DNA of 64,000 nucleotides, from the NCBI RefSeq assembly GCF_048128805.1, contig NC_136010.1:22239480-22303479 (forward strand), written 5' to 3'. Positions 33,661 to 47,060 of this stretch are shown here, piece by piece. The position numbers and the translations under genes are program-made. Below the pieces are notes generated by a model, which was given only the letters and a program-made list of their open reading frames with translations, searched no databases and was not told where the DNA came from. Origin of the DNA: Centroberyx gerrardi (Eukaryota > Chordata > Actinopteri > Beryciformes > Berycidae). Within the stretch, counting starts at the first letter, position 1. Each line of letters opens with the position of its first letter.

Positions 33661-33856
33661 TCTCAGTGTCACCAAGATGGCTCACTTTTACACAGGGTAC
33701 ATCACCACGGTAACTTGGTGGCCCACCTAACCTCCTATGTTCAGGCTATCAGATCCAAACATATAAAAAGCCACCTCCTCACCAATAAGCGCTGACAGTA
33801 AGAAAGGATAGTAAGAAGGGCCGGGGTGTTTAGAGTCCATCACAACACTTTCCCTG

Positions 33857-34384
33857 ATGATCTATCAGATCAGAGAAACAGATTCTCTGCTTCTGGAGCC
33901 TTATCTCGCTAAAATAAAATGTGACACGTCAAAGCCACGTCGCAGACTGTATGTATGTATCATCCTGTGTCTTTTGGTACCTGCACATATCTGTAGGCTG
34001 CTGGTGATGCAGAGAACCTCAGCAAACCTCAGCGAACCTCTCAGAGAACTGCTTGATGTGTTTGCAGTGTTTCCAGGCCACTCTGGCTTCTATCAAATAG
34101 CAGGTAGCTTACTGTACATTATTTGATTACAGCTATCAATAATGAATACAGTTCACTGCTGCATATTAAGTGATATTCCTTCATACAATTCCCAAAAGTG
34201 ATTGGTGCAATAGATTGCATCCATGTTCCCGAACATGAGGCAGACTTTGTGAATAGAAAATCTTTTCACAGCCTCAATGTGCAGGTATTGATGGAGCTCT
34301 TTCTATTGATTTATTGTGTTACTCATCTGTGCATTACATGCAGGGACACATGCAGTGGTGGAGCAGAACACACACAGCCATAGT
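33857..34384 (+). pseudogene. PIF/Harbinger (HARBI1-like) transposase fragment
   Basis: The segment 34,198-34,284 encodes [10 protein letters not shown] and [16 protein letters not shown], the region around the first catalytic aspartate of PIF/Harbinger DDE nucleases and of the domesticated HARBI1. It is followed by CAG|GTATTG, which may be a donor. Upstream open sequence from 33,857 is in another frame and only weakly recognisable. The rest of the catalytic domain (second Asp and Glu) is not seen downstream. I call it a dead transposon piece, although an exon of a HARBI1-like gene cannot be excluded from one block. Confidence 0.6.
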
Positions 34385-35389
34385 TTGGATGCTGAAGTAA
34401 AGATTTTCACTTTGGCAGAAACCTTTTTGTTCCCTTATTCTGTACGTCCTTTTTCCCCAACATCATTTTGTGAAATTGCTGTTATAATGTTTTTGTATCG
34501 CTCATATTTATTCACTATAATAGTTTTTTCTTCATGAGAAAAATATGCTGTTCTGGATTTGTCCATGTTGCGTGCAACTGGATATTTATTTCCCACACCG
34601 CCCCTTTTATGTGGCGGGCTGTAATTGCAACAAATCCAGGATTGACATCATTTGTTTTTTTGAAGCCAGCTATCAAAGATATCCTGTGCTGAACTGGTTT
34701 ATGGTTAAAATTAGTATTATGTTTGGTTATGGTAAGGGTTAAGGTTAGTTTAGACTTACGACTTGGGTTTAGGGTAAAGAGCTCAATTGGGATTTGATTT
34801 AAATCTAATCCTAATGGAAGGGTGAAGGTAAATGTTAGGCATATAGTGATGAGGGTTAAGGTTGGGTTCGGGAATGAATGTAATCAATGGAAGGTCGTCA
34901 TAAGGATAAAAGTACAAGGATGTGTGTGTGTGTGTGTGTGTGTGTGTTACAAAGAGAATGGAAGCAGCAGGAGCAGAATTCATAAGTGTAATGGCTCTAA
35001 TTGCCTTACTGGATTTATTGATGTGTAATTGGATAAAACTCTTAACCCTTATACATCTTCTCAACGCTTCTCCCTCTCTCTCTTTTTTCATCAGTCCTCC
35101 CCACTCTCTGTCTGCCGCTCTCTTCTTTCTGCTACCTGTTCTTTCTCTTTTCTCTTTTCTCTTACTGTCTCTCTCTCTGACATACACCACCGTTTTTACA
35201 AGCCGTTTTAGCAGCTTTTGTCAAGCTGTCAGGTAGCAGTTGATCCGTGCAAGTTTGTGTGTGTGTGCGTGTGTGTGTGTGCGCGCGTGCATTGCCCTCG
35301 TGCAGCAGTTCCTTGGTATTCTGTATTCCAGTCAGGGAGGCTGAGTCACTCTTACGGTAAACTGTATTAATAAGGAATGGGGGTAGGTG

Positions 35390-35431
<42 letters not shown>

Positions 35432-35544
35432 GTGTGTGTGTGTGGTTTCCAGGGGCTTGATGACATGTCCCAGACAATGCCAGACACGAGCCAAGGACAT
35501 GAGAGGGGAGAAAGATCCTCATCTGCTGTATTGATCACTGCATC

Positions 35545-35586
<42 letters not shown>

Positions 35587-36149
35587 GTTAAATGAATTAA
35601 GTGCCTATTGAAGGAAGACAAGGAGTGGATGGATGGAAAGATGGAGGGATGGTATGGGAGGAAGAAAGCGAGGGACAAACACAACCTGGAGGAGGTGGAG
35701 GAGATAATGGAATGGCCGTCTGCTTGAGACAGGAAACTCAATTTACTGAGCAGAGGAGATCAAAAGCTGAGTGAATGAGAGAGAGATATAGGGAAAGATG
35801 GAAACGAGGTGTTTTTTTTTCCAGCCACTTTCACTATTTATGCCGACTAGATGTTTTGGAACACGCTTAAAGCTCCAAACGATGACTGGTTGTGAAAAAT
35901 AGAAAGACTCAACAGCCACAGTGCAAATTTACCAGCGTCCGGCTGCTGGTTTGTGTCATTTTGATACAGGAGAAGGAGGGATTGCAGAAGAGAAGGGGAC
36001 AATACTAATGGGATACACACATACACTGGTCACTGTTACACTGCCCCGCCCTTATGTCCCTTATTGCCCATGAAAGAACCCCTACACACACACACTTACC
36101 CTATCCATCTGTCACACACACTTCTCTCTCTCTCTCTTGCTCTCTCACA

Positions 36150-36190
<41 letters not shown>

Positions 36191-36370
36191 CGGGGGTGTT
36201 TGGCTGCCCGCTCTGTTTGGCAGATAACAAATACCACATGGGTGTCACTGGCCTTTACAGTCTGGTTACGAAAGAACAGAATTTCCATGTTAGTGACGGA
36301 GAGGAAGAGGAGGAGGAGCAAAACGGGAAACTATCGAGGAAAGGAACCAACTGACAGAGGGTGAAAGAGA
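34385..36370. other. No gene seen; simple repeats
   Basis: Contains GGTTAGGGTTAAGG-like fish intron repeats (34,700-34,900), TG runs at 34,920-34,947 and 35,393-35,443, AC at 35,549-35,585, and CT/AC at 36,125-36,187. Open frames here are low-complexity. Confidence 0.6.
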
Positions 36371-37865
36371 CCGTATCCACAAACATTCTGAGAATCCTCT
36401 CAGAGAGCTCTTAGCCTAAAATTCCTTAGCAAGGAGTCCTAGCTTAGGAGTGATTTAGGAAAGTTCTCAGAGCAACTCTGAGCAAGGAATGGACAAGAAC
36501 TTTTATCTTAGTGAGGAGGTGAGTTTGACCCCGTTGCTAGGGACGCGTTCAGCCCCAACAAAACGTAACAAAACGTTTATTTAAACGGAAACGGTGGTGC
36601 GTTGAACACCCTGTTGTGTTACGCAAGCGTTGCAGCTATGGTAGCTGAGAAGGCCAACTTTGCGTTCTTTTCGAAGAATTTTCGGAGCCTGATGAAATCG
36701 GTTTAAAACCATAAAATACTTACGACAAACATTTCTTCTAATTAGTTCAATTGTTGCAGACACCAAGCTGCAGCAGACGCATTTGTAAAGGACTTTTGTT
36801 GGAACCATTGTGCGCACTGCCTTTTTAATACAGCGGGGTTTATATACACGTCGCTGCTGATTGGGTAACACCTCTGACACACCCACCAAACGAGAGACAA
36901 CGTACCTCAAAGCCTGTTGCACACCGTTTCATACTGTTTCGAGGAAACATGACGTTCAACCCGGAAACCGTAGAAAAACGGTGCGCACTGTTTTCAGATT
37001 GAAAGTGCCCTAGGTGTGATGCTCTCTTTGGACGCTGTCATTGGTTGATCAAGAAAAATCAACACGCCTCTTTTTGTCATCCAGAATGAACACAAGGAAT
37101 CACACAAGATAAAACACAACAAAACGCGTGGTTTGCTTATACTATCAAAAATAAAATAAAAATAGAGCTGACGCATTCTTTATTTGGGCGAATGCAGTAA
37201 TGTTATTATACTTCACTAATTTGATGTTAAGATTTGGTGAAAATGGCTCAAGACTCAGTAGTATTAGTAGGCTATAATTTATAGACTATATTGGCAAGCC
37301 TATATGAATAGGATTTTTGAACATGAGTATATTGCAGATGATGCGGACGTGTGTCCCATCAGTGACCAGACAATACAGAGCAAACTCACTATATCCATAG
37401 CTGCTGTTTTGCTGGTGCACGGTGCGCACGTCCAGTGGGAATTAAATAGGCTGCGTCACAATATGAGGCTGTGAAGGAGCTGTGATTGTTTGTGTGATTG
37501 TTCTACTATGTGGTTGCATAAACCTAAATTATCACTGCTGCACTGTTTGCCTGTTGCTAAATATCTTAACATTGTGATGACTTTATAACAATAGCATTAA
37601 TGCGTCTTTTCTGCGTCTTTCAGCCATTTCCTCCTCTCCTTAAGAAACTCATAAGCTCCTAAAAGTCCTCCTCTCTACTCTTAACAGTTTTCCACCTTAG
37701 GAGCTCTTTTAAGGGCTAAGATGCTTTGTGAATAGCTTTTATCTTTACTAAGATTTAGTCTTACTTTTAAGGGGAAATTCTTAGAAAACGTCATCACTCT
37801 CAGAGTTTTCTTATAATTTCACCACTAGGACCAACTCTTAGTACAAGGAAGCTTTGTGGATACGG
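36371..37865. mobile_element. MITE-like element with CCGTATCCACAAA termini
   Basis: The left end CCGTATCCACAAACAT and right end GCTTTGTGGATACGG are complementary over 13 bp. Subterminal stretches on both sides carry TTAGCCTAAAA and TAAGAGCTC-like words in opposite orientation. This pattern is common in fish and usually annotated as PIF/Harbinger or an undefined DNA element. The interior has no intact transposase. Confidence 0.6.
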
Positions 37866-37869
37866 CCCC

Positions 37870-38470
37870 ATGGGTGGAAAGTAACTAAGCAAAAATACTT
37901 CATTACATATGTAGTATTATTGGGTAACTTATCTGTACTTAACTTGATTAATTCTGTAAAGGCATACTTGTACTTGTACTCCATTATATTTAAGATTGTA
38001 GCCTACTTAATACTCCACTACATTTCCCATACTCTGACTTGTCACAAAATCCCCCTCATTTACAATTTCAATTTATTTATTTATAATAAATCTAGCTAAC
38101 GACATTTGAAATCAAAGTAACCCAGCAAAAAATAGAAAAGAACATTCTGATTGGTTTGTGTGTGGGTGATGCACTTCTGAGCCCAGTTCAAGATCATTGA
38201 GCAGAGCAACACTGGGCAGCCAGCTGCAGCAGGTGCGTGATTATTAACTGATTACATGGATGCAAAATGGCTGAAGATAACGTTACAACAGCCGTCACAA
38301 AAATGACAACTTTTGCTTTACTTTTACTTACAAGTAGATTCTACATCAAAGAAGAATGGGATATAAGTAAGTGTAGAGCAGATGGTGGTTATATAAACAT
38401 ACTCAAAATGAATGGATGTAGAAATGTATCTCATTTTGCCCAAATATAACCCATAAGCATACGTCTGGAA
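37870..38470. mobile_element. hAT-like element
   Basis: Starts GGTGGAAAGTAACTAAGC and has the CTTGTACTCCATTATATT and CCACTACATTTC words of an abundant fish hAT-type repeat. It is degraded, with no transposase. Confidence 0.5.
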
Positions 38471-38504
38471 AACGTTACCTTGAACTTGTGCTTTACTGTA
38501 GCTA

Positions 38505-39175
38505 GCTAGCTAGATAGCTAGATAGATACTTTATGGATCCCGTAGGAAATTCTGGTACGCTAGCTAGCTAAGTGGCTTACAGCTCTTTGGATGTGATGGG
38601 CTAGTTAGGCTAGCTATCTAACATTGCATGTTTAGCCTACCAGAGCTAAAATTAGCAGCTAAAGTAGTTTAGGCTACTTCTGGTAACCAGAAGGCACCAC
38701 AAAGAACCAGAAAGACCAACAATCTCCAGCTTTTTTGTGAGTGACCATCATACTCATATGCAAGATGTTAAACCTTTTCAGCTTCTCTCATCACATCCGG
38801 GCCTGGTATGCATCATCACAGCTATTCGCTTCTCATAGACAATGAGTGGAAGTGAACTGTTTGCCTCGTGAATGTTCAACTACTGTTTTGGTCACAAATT
38901 GGAGTTCATAGGTATCTAATGTTTTAATTCCTAATTTCTTCACAGTAGAATGGGACGTTTTCCACATGCTAACTCTGTATGAGATGGACCCTGCCTCTCT
39001 TTGATCTCCTCTCATTCCAGTTTATCCTCACTATACTGTGAAGAAGAAATATTACCAACCTACCTGTTCAACCCTTTGTAATAAATCAAAATAGGATTAT
39101 TGAGGACATAACTCCTATACTGATGCTCTCATTGTAAGTCAGTGTGAATAAGAGCATCAGCTAAATGCCTAAAAT
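38505..39175. mobile_element. Two LINE/SINE tails in otherwise plain sequence
   Basis: Positions 38,505-38,560 read, on the minus strand, as a GATCC...ATAAAGTATCTATCTA tail. Positions 39,115-39,175 resemble the TAAGAGCATCAGCTAAATGCC tail of L2-related fish retroposons on the plus strand. I see no gene between them. Confidence 0.4.
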
Positions 39176-39659
39176 TTAAATGAAAAATGCTATATTTTTA
39201 TTAAGGAAGTATTAATAGGAAGATCATGGAATACACAAATAACCTTATTGTAAATTTTGAAATTATTTCCTCGTTTGACAAAGAAAATGAATGATTGAAG
39301 AAAGAAATAATGATTGACAAAGACAGACATCTGTAATTATTCTTATTTATTTTTTGCTCTATTGCACAGTTCACTGTGATGAACAGATGCATAGTCTTAA
39401 TTGTGGTTCGCTTGTTTGTTTAAAATAACCTTTATAATTTTACCAACTGGTTTAATGTATTTTTTACATTGATTTTCTTGCAGTCCCACCAGCCGGCCAC
39501 CAAAGAGACAAGACAACCAGAACAGAGAGGGCAGGGAGGGGGATAGAGAGGTAAAAAAAAAGAGAAAGGGGGGTGGCAGCATGGAGGTAAAGAAGAAGGG
39601 AGGGGCAGTAGGTACCAGGGGAATAGAGAGAGAGAGAGAGAGAGAGAGAGAGGCTGCTA

Positions 39660-39918
39660 TGAAAGGGGCTGATGTCATCTCTGGGAAACAGCCAATGAGA
39701 GAGCAGGAGGGAGGGAGGAGAGACAGAGCTCAGAAGGGTGTGTTTTATGTACCACTGCAGCATCAGTACAAAAAAAAACAGAGAAAAAGCACGACTCAGT
39801 GGATAGACAGGAGAAAAGAGAGAGAGAACAGAGACAACAGCTTGGCCAGGAGAAAGAGAGAGAAAGAAACAGGATAAAGACAAGAGGAGATAGAGGGAGA
39901 GACGCATCACCTGCAGAG
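39660..39918 (+). promoter_or_regulatory. Candidate promoter and 5' non-coding exon for l1cam
   Basis: TGATGTCATC (CRE-like, about 39,669), a CCAAT box (CAGCCAATGAGAG, about 39,690) and a purine-rich segment lead to a strong donor CTGCAGAG|GTAAGAG (GT at 39,919). The signal-peptide exon of l1cam starts with an acceptor at 53,755, so a non-coding exon must lie upstream. This is the best candidate I see, about 13.8 kb away. The link is inference. Confidence 0.25.
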
Positions 39919-42900
39919 GTAAGAGAGAGATGAAGACAATAGCATCCCACCATGCTGCCTGTGTGTGTGTATGTGTGTGTTGCCGTGCATGTGTGTGTGC
40001 ATGTCCGTATCTGTGTATGTGTGTGTGTTTCTCTGGGAAAGTGTGTGTGTGTGTGTGTGTCAGTGGGCATTGCACTAGATGTGGGCCGGGGGTGTAACGA
40101 TGTCTTACATAATACGATGGCAGGTATTAAAAACTGTGGTGGGTGATCTGGGTGTGTGTTCAGACGTGTGTGTCGATGTACATACGTGCATGTGCGTGCG
40201 TGCGTGTGTGTGTGTGTGTGTGTGCGCAGACTTCCTCCTATGTCTGCTTTCACTGTCTGCACCTTTGATCTCAAAATAAAGGCATGAGGTTAAAACCATT
40301 CACAATTCTCCACATGCAGACAGACAGGGGAATAATGCTTCAGGGAGTGTCAGCTTGACTTGATTCAGCTTTTTAATATCTGGTGTGTCATCTGTAGCAA
40401 GTGTGTTTGTATTAATATTGGATGAAATGCTGCACTTTGCAACATTACAGTGAATTATTAATGATTGGTTTGATAGTGGCTTCCCTCTCAGACTTCTGTC
40501 AGTTACATTTTCTTTTTTCCACGTCATATTGCGACTAAAAATTGAAGTGAGATTTCCTGTTGGTTGAGTTTTACTGTGACTCAGAGAGAGAGACAGGGTG
40601 CCACAGGGCAGCGACTGGACTTCCTAACTTGGCAACTCTCATGATTTAAAGTATGAAGCGCTTCCCATCGAGGCAGCAGAACCTGCATGGAGAAAACATT
40701 TCACTGTCTCTTACTCTCTCTCTCTCTCTGTCTCTGCCATACTTTTCACCAGCTGTTTGTCTGTTTACTCTGGAATTCCTCTTTTTACTCTTAGCAACAT
40801 CACTTTGACGCACACACACACACAGACCTCTCTCGTTCTATCTTTTGCACTGTGGCTTTTCCCACTCTAATGGCTTTGGCAGCGGATCGCCTCAAATTAG
40901 GCCAGAACCTGAGAGAGAGAGAGAGGAGGAAAGGAGGAGAGGGAGGATAGGGAAACTTGAGAAGAAGGGGAGAGAATGGAGGAGATATTAGTAAGTGAAA
41001 GACGGGATGAAAGACTGGCGAGATTTATCGGGGGGAAGAGAAGGAGGAGGAGGAAAGATTTAGCCCAGAGGTAGATACAAAAGAGCAGGGGTGGGAGAGG
41101 GAATGAGAGGATGGGGGGGGGGGATGAAAAGAAAGTCTGGACTGGGAATATGATGAGAGAGGTGGAGAAGGAGGAGGGAAAGTTAAGATTGACTGGAGTC
41201 AGGTGATTGTCTCTTCTCTCTCCCCCTCCTCTCATGCAGGGCAGTAATCAAGTTAACTGAAGCCATCTAATGGCACATTATTGCAGTTCACTTTTGTTCT
41301 ATTGCAGCCTGCAAACTGACCAAGCTCTTCCCTGCTAGAGTACACATCAGTGTTAGAACGATATAACGGTCTGTTATTAGATATTGGATATTAGTTATTA
41401 GTGTCGTCCACCTCCAACATGATGGATATGACAATGCAGTTTGTTTGATTACATTTACTGTAGTAACGGAGTATGCATGAATATGAGTTTTAATGGAGAG
41501 TTTTAGAGTTTCTTGGTTTAAACACTGTCTACTTGTAATTTTGTGGAATTTATTGCCATGAACATGGTCAAATTTAAAGATCTTCAACCCTGGCAGAAAA
41601 TATCAACTATTGGCACCTTCAATCCAAAATGATTAGTATTGGTATTGATCTGGTAAAACCCATATCGGTCGAACCCTGGTACACATCACTGACACTTTAA
41701 ATAAACATCATTAACACTGTAATTTTTTAGAGTTTTAGAGTTAGTTGCCCGATTTTATGCAGAGTCTATTCCTGCAGATGCAGGTGATACCAACCATTGC
41801 CATTGTTTTTACATCAAGGATATAAAATGATATAAATAATATATATATATATATATATATAAATATTATTTTCAAAGTATCATATAATGGCATGGTAAAT
41901 AAATATATTATTATATTATATATTATATTATTAGAACAGCTATGGAAACTGTTTTGCACTGATATCGGAAAGATATTTAGTTCCAGATTTCACTAAACGA
42001 TGGACGACTTGTCAGTTCATTTTGGCTCTATATTTCCACAGGTTTTCATTGTATTCAACGTGAAAACGTTTGCTGGGTACTATCTGACCTGTGGTCCTGT
42101 GGTATAGGTATCACAACATACAACAGTTAGCTCAGCAGCCTGCCAGGCAGCCAGACTGTCTGACCGCCCAGTAGCTTCTAGATTTGCTTGATAGTGTTCA
42201 GAGGGACAAGGCAACATGAATTGCACCTGTCCTCGCAGGTCCACAAGTCAATAAACGTCCCAGGAGAAAGGTTGAGGCTACAGTTTGGAGCCAGACCAAG
42301 AGGTTTGAGTGGGAGAACTCCGGGTCAGAGGGACGTCTGGTCTCAGAAAATTAGATTAGTCTGACTTCTGCTCTCTCTCTCTCTCTCTATCTCCATCTCT
42401 TTCTGTCCCTCTTCCTCTCTCTTCCTGTGTATTTCTGTCATACTTCTGTTCATCCATCTTCATCCATCTCTCTCACGCCCCCGCTCCCTCCCCTCTGATC
42501 TGTCCTTCCTCTCCTTTGGCCCTTTTCTTCACTTTCTCTCTCTTGCTTTTCCACTGTTTTTCCATTCCTCCTTGACAGAATGGGGTCTTTGTGTTGAGAA
42601 ATGGGAGGAATGCCCCTCTCTTCTTCCCCTCGTTTTCCTCCCAGCTCTTCTTCCCCTTTCTCCTCTCTCCTCTAAACCTTCCCTTTCCATGTGTGTGTGT
42701 GTATGTGTGTGTGGTGGAAGGGGGTGCGTCCATTAGGTGGGATTAGGAACTGTAGGAGGGTTTTACGTAACAGCCCCTCTGTGTTTGGGTTTTAATCTCT
42801 TCAGAAACAGCTAATCTAATCTCAACGGCTTTAACACGTACAGTACACACATGTGCGAACACACACACACATGCGCGCGCGCACACACACACACACACAC

Positions 42901-45615
42901 ATCTTCCAGTAAATATGTGACTGCTCTGTGTATTGTTGACCCATCACAAGAGTCCATTCATGACACGACCACAAACATAGAGGACATTTTATCAACCAGA
43001 TATCTGACCAACAATATCATCAGCAACTCAACTGACAAATGCCACATAGTGTATATCTGACTCATGTTACTGTATGTCCACCATAACAAAGTCCATATGA
43101 CCAGTGTGAGCAGTGACTGACTGATATATGACATAAATCTGACTTACTCCAGGGTATTTTCACAGACATGGATTCAGCCTCTGGTCAGAGACTAACAAGT
43201 TGATGTCAATGGAAATCTTTCAGTCAGTGGATTGTTTTGGTCAGGAACTAATCTGAATCCATATCTGTGTAACAGGCCCATTCATGTCCAATGTGTCCTG
43301 CTTTATCTGCAATGAATCTCTGATCAATATGTGGCATAACTGGCTCATTTTCCTATGAAACACACAAGAGAGAAGTCTTGCACAATTGAAATGGCTTTTA
43401 AAACTTCTCTCCTGGTCATGTGACAATCTTCCCTTCTTTTCTGTAACTGATATCTGACCTAAAAATGATCAAACTCTGACTAACATAAACATAACAGCTG
43501 CCTCATAGAATTAACACGAGCTGTCACTGATGAATGACAGCTCTTAGTTGACCAAAAGTTGTAGCATTTCATCGACTATACTCATATTCTAGGCCTACTC
43601 AAGTTACAAATCTGTAAAATTGCCTTTCCCACATTATAATCCTCTTGCAATGGAATGCAATCATGCAAAATGCACAAATCAGTGCTGATGCCATAGATCT
43701 GCGTATGATTTTTTGAGCAAAAAAGATGACTAAAACCAATAAATTGACTAAAAAAGTCTTAGTTAACAAAGACCCTAATGACCTATGGGTGGATGAGCAG
43801 ATCCATGCAGAATTAACCAAGATATTAAATTATTGTGCAACACATAACTATGAGAGTATTTTTATGAATAGAGCAGCAACTTATTTTTTGTGCATAAACA
43901 CGCGGTATGAGTGCCTTGCCGTGTGCCCCGTCATTCCCCCTCTTTCTCTTTCTCCATCTTTTATCCCTCTCTTCCCTCTGTCCCTGATGCCATAACATCT
44001 CCCAAGGCTGACCAGCTGCCTCCATGTATTTATAGGATATTGACGAGTGCATATGTGTATGTATATGTGCACGGATGTGGATGTTCGCTGTGCTTTAAGA
44101 AGCGGCAAAAAGAGAGAAAAGAGAAATGCAGTTCTTGCCCAATTTTTTTTAAAATACTGCAGCCACCAGCAAACCAGGCTGCCAAACTGAGAAGCAGGTG
44201 GGAATTGAGACAATAGCAAGAGAAAGTGTGTCCATGCGTGTGTGTGTGTGTGTGTGTGTGAGGGACTGAGAGAGCGAGGTGAATTGAGGAGATGCAGGGA
44301 GTGGCACCGGAGAGAAAGCGAGGGAGAGGTGTGGAGGGACGGAGTGGGGGATGGGAGAAGTGAAGGAGGGGCGGCGTGGGGGATGGGGGAGAGAAATATT
44401 GCTGTGTGCTGCTGGAGTCAGGGGGTTACCATGGTGATGAGGGGGAAAAGACGGGAGGGGGTGGGAGAGAGAGAGAGAGAGAGAGGCTACACCTCACACG
44501 CGCGCACACAATGCAAATTGACATTTTCACCGACTGATTAAATAATACGATAAGCATCAAATCTCCATTTAATTTAAACCTTCCTTCCTGGTTTTTTTTC
44601 AGGGTGGGGTGAGGGGAGGACAGACTGAGAGGGAGAGAGAGAGAGATGCTTTGGAGGGAGAGGGGAGAACCGAGAGACAGAATGAGAAAGAGAGAGATAA
44701 ATGGAGAGGCTCTCTGAGTCGAGTGGAGGCGAAGAAACGTGATCTCCCACCTGGGAGTGGTGTAATTTAGAGATAGAGTTGTGGCTTTGGCTGAAGGGAA
44801 GAGAGAGAGAGAGGATTGTAGACATCTACGTCTATCTGAGATGTAGAGAGAGAGGGAGAGAGAGAGAGATTAATTTACATCAGTATTAGCTTCACCATCC
44901 TCGCTCCAAGGCTGGCAACAATTCATAGAGAAATTGCCCATATCTGAGCGGGTGTGGTGAGGCATCTCTCTGCCTGAAACCATCGCTTCCACATCTAAAA
45001 TTGTATTTGCATTCCTCTTGAGCCGGAGCGCAGCCGTCGGGCTCGACCTCACGCCTGGCATCTCCGAGCTCAAGAGGACACGGCGTAAAAAGTGAGAGGT
45101 AAAAAAAAAAAAAAAATCAAAGTGCCGGCTAACTTCTTCTACCTGCCAGGAGGGATTAGCTTGCGATGTGAGCGACTGTCGAGGCGTCGCTCCTCCGGTG
45201 AATCGCTGCTCTCAGTAGTCGGCAGCAGCCCTCTGGGTGTGTGAGGAACGATACACACCAAAGGCTTCGGAGTCTGAGGTGTGTGAGGGGTTCAGGCAAG
45301 CTAGACTCGCCTCTAGGCATTGTTGGGATGGGGTGTATGTGTGTGTGTGTGTGTAGATATGTGCGTGGGTGGGTGCATGAGTGGATGAGTGCGTGGGTGG
45401 GTGCATGAGTATGAGTGTGTGTGAGTGTGTGTGATGCCCAGTGGACATTTCTGCCAGGATGATGATACCAGTGTTGGTAACATTTCACTGTAACATATCT
45501 ACATAGGAGAATTTTCAAGGCTGGTTTTTCTCGGGGCCTCACAGTGTTTACAGTCTTTTCCAACTAAGAAACATCTCCCAAACTTCTAAAATCTTTTTTT
45601 TCTACTACCTAAACA
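39919..45615. other. No gene seen; purine/pyrimidine and CA-rich sequence
   Basis: GA tracts (39,626-39,652, 40,910-41,200, 44,470-44,487, 44,630-44,700), TG/CA tracts (40,041-40,060, 40,200-40,226, 42,868-42,900 with a CGCGCG core, 44,241-44,260) and an AT run at 41,840-41,861. Positions 44,880-45,080 are ordinary-complexity sequence with no proof of coding. Confidence 0.55.
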
Positions 45616-45934
45616 CAGAAAAATAAAGGTGCGAACTGGAACTGAAAATGGTTCTTCGGAGTGATGCCATAGAACCATTTCTGGTTCCACGAAGAACCTT
45701 TCAAGAACTCAGTTATTGGATGGTGGGTGATGGCATGAATGCGGAAAAAACCAAACCCCTCCATAGTTTATATTGTGCAATTGCAAATGAGGCTATGTAA
45801 GGAAAGATAAGCAAAAACACAATGCAGGTGTCTAAGCAAAGGAGTGCAGAGATGATTCTTTAAAGAATCTTTGTCCAGAAATGGTTCTTCTATGGCATCA
45901 CTACGAAGTTCCAGTTCACACCTTTATTTTTCTG
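45616..45934. mobile_element. MITE with 28-bp inverted termini
   Basis: CAGAAAAATAAAGGTGCGAA (45,616) pairs with TTCACACCTTTATTTTTCTG (to 45,934). The interior carries a second fold of GGTTCTTC and GAACCATTTCTGG words. L2-derived sequence starts immediately at its right end. Confidence 0.75.
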
Positions 45935-47060
45935 TCTGCAGACCTAGAAATGGTAATCCATGTGTGTTTTCCTCTCGGTTGGACAGCTGTTACTCACTAT
46001 ACTGTGGTATCAGTCAAAGCTCTTTCACCTGTAGTTGGTTCAGCTGCCAGGATCTTAACAGACAAAGACAAGACCACATTACTCTGATTTTTGCTTCCCT
46101 GCACTGGCTTCCTTTAAAATGTAGAATTGATTTAATGATTTTATTTATCACCTACACAGAAGTACATGGTTTATCCAAACCCTACATATCCGAGCTCACA
46201 CGTCCACACACTCAGCAGGACGCCCTGAGGTCGGCAGGTCAGGCTCTCAGTCAGGAGTCTCAATCCAGACTGAGGTCAAGATACAAAGTTGGCCAAGTCT
46301 GTATCTCCTTTTAAAGATCTATTTTTATAAACTTGCCTTTTCCTGATTTGTTATGATGATATATTATTTTATTGTTGTTATTTCTGCACTGGTCTTATAT
46401 TGGCTTCTCTTTACTTTTATTATTAGGCTATATAGTACGGAGCCCGGGAGTGGCCATCGAGAGAAAAATAATTTATGTCGTGGCCACGATTTACTGTAAC
46501 GTGCGCACAATATGCAATTCGAGCTCTCGTTTTCTTTTTCCGTGTGCACAAATTGCCAAAACGTGCCCTCGAAATAGTGATATTGTGCTCTCAATATATA
46601 ATACATGTCCTCTTCACGAGTTTATAAAGAGTCAGTGCACATATTGGTGATTATGTTTAAATGTGGCGCTGTCCTGGGTGTGTTGCAGCCACCTGATTGT
46701 GTTTACATGGCCTGAAGGTTAAGTGGCTAAATATGTTGCAATATTTGGGGGATATGCCTATTCAGTGTAAACAGACAATGGATATTAACATACCAAATCC
46801 TTACTAGGCCTATCTGCAATACCTAAAAGGTACCTTTTAAGTTGCATTTTTTCCTAAACTGCACAGTTTAACAAAATCGAGGGAACGAATTGTATCTCGT
46901 GCGCACAAATGGACTAAAACGTGCGCACGTTACAGTAAATCGTGGACTCAATATACCTTTTTTTCTCTCTCAATGGCCACTCCCGGGCTCCGTAATATAG
47001 GCTAAAGCTTTTACTATTTTACTATTTGATTGTTAAGCACTTGACTGTAAACATTTTTTT
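45935..47060 (+). pseudogene. Degraded L2-type LINE 3' part, split by a MITE
   Basis: GACCTAGAAATGGTAATCCA and following resemble the thumb/C-terminal region of the ORF2 at 21.96-22.4 kb (DLEMVIH, CYSLYCGISQ, LIFASLHWLPLKCRIDL, PYISELTRP). It has frame changes and missing segments. After the MITE (46,436-46,994) the 3' UTR seems to resume with TTAAGCACTTGACTGTAA. Confidence 0.65.
46436..46994. mobile_element. MITE with long CGGAGCCCGGGAGTGGCC termini
   Basis: TACGGAGCCCGGGAGTGGCC at the left pairs with the complement ending at 46,994. Similarity between the ends continues inward about 80 bp (CACGATTTACTGTAACGTGC on both sides). ATATAG flanks both ends (46,430-46,435 and 46,995-47,000), a 6-bp target duplication. 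It sits inside the L2 fragment. Confidence 0.8.

Noticed and set aside
36581..36922. 113-codon minus-strand frame inside the CCGTATCCACAAA element
   Set aside because: No recognisable transposase or Myb motif, and no homologue recalled; kept as transposon interior.
39464..40274. Overlapping minus-strand frames of about 200 codons, Ser/Leu/Thr/His-rich
   Set aside because: Low-complexity CT/CA repeats read in shifted frames; no conserved motif.
44870..45073. 67-codon minus-strand frame in complex sequence
   Set aside because: No splice context, no family recognised and a single short frame; mentioned only as possible conserved DNA.
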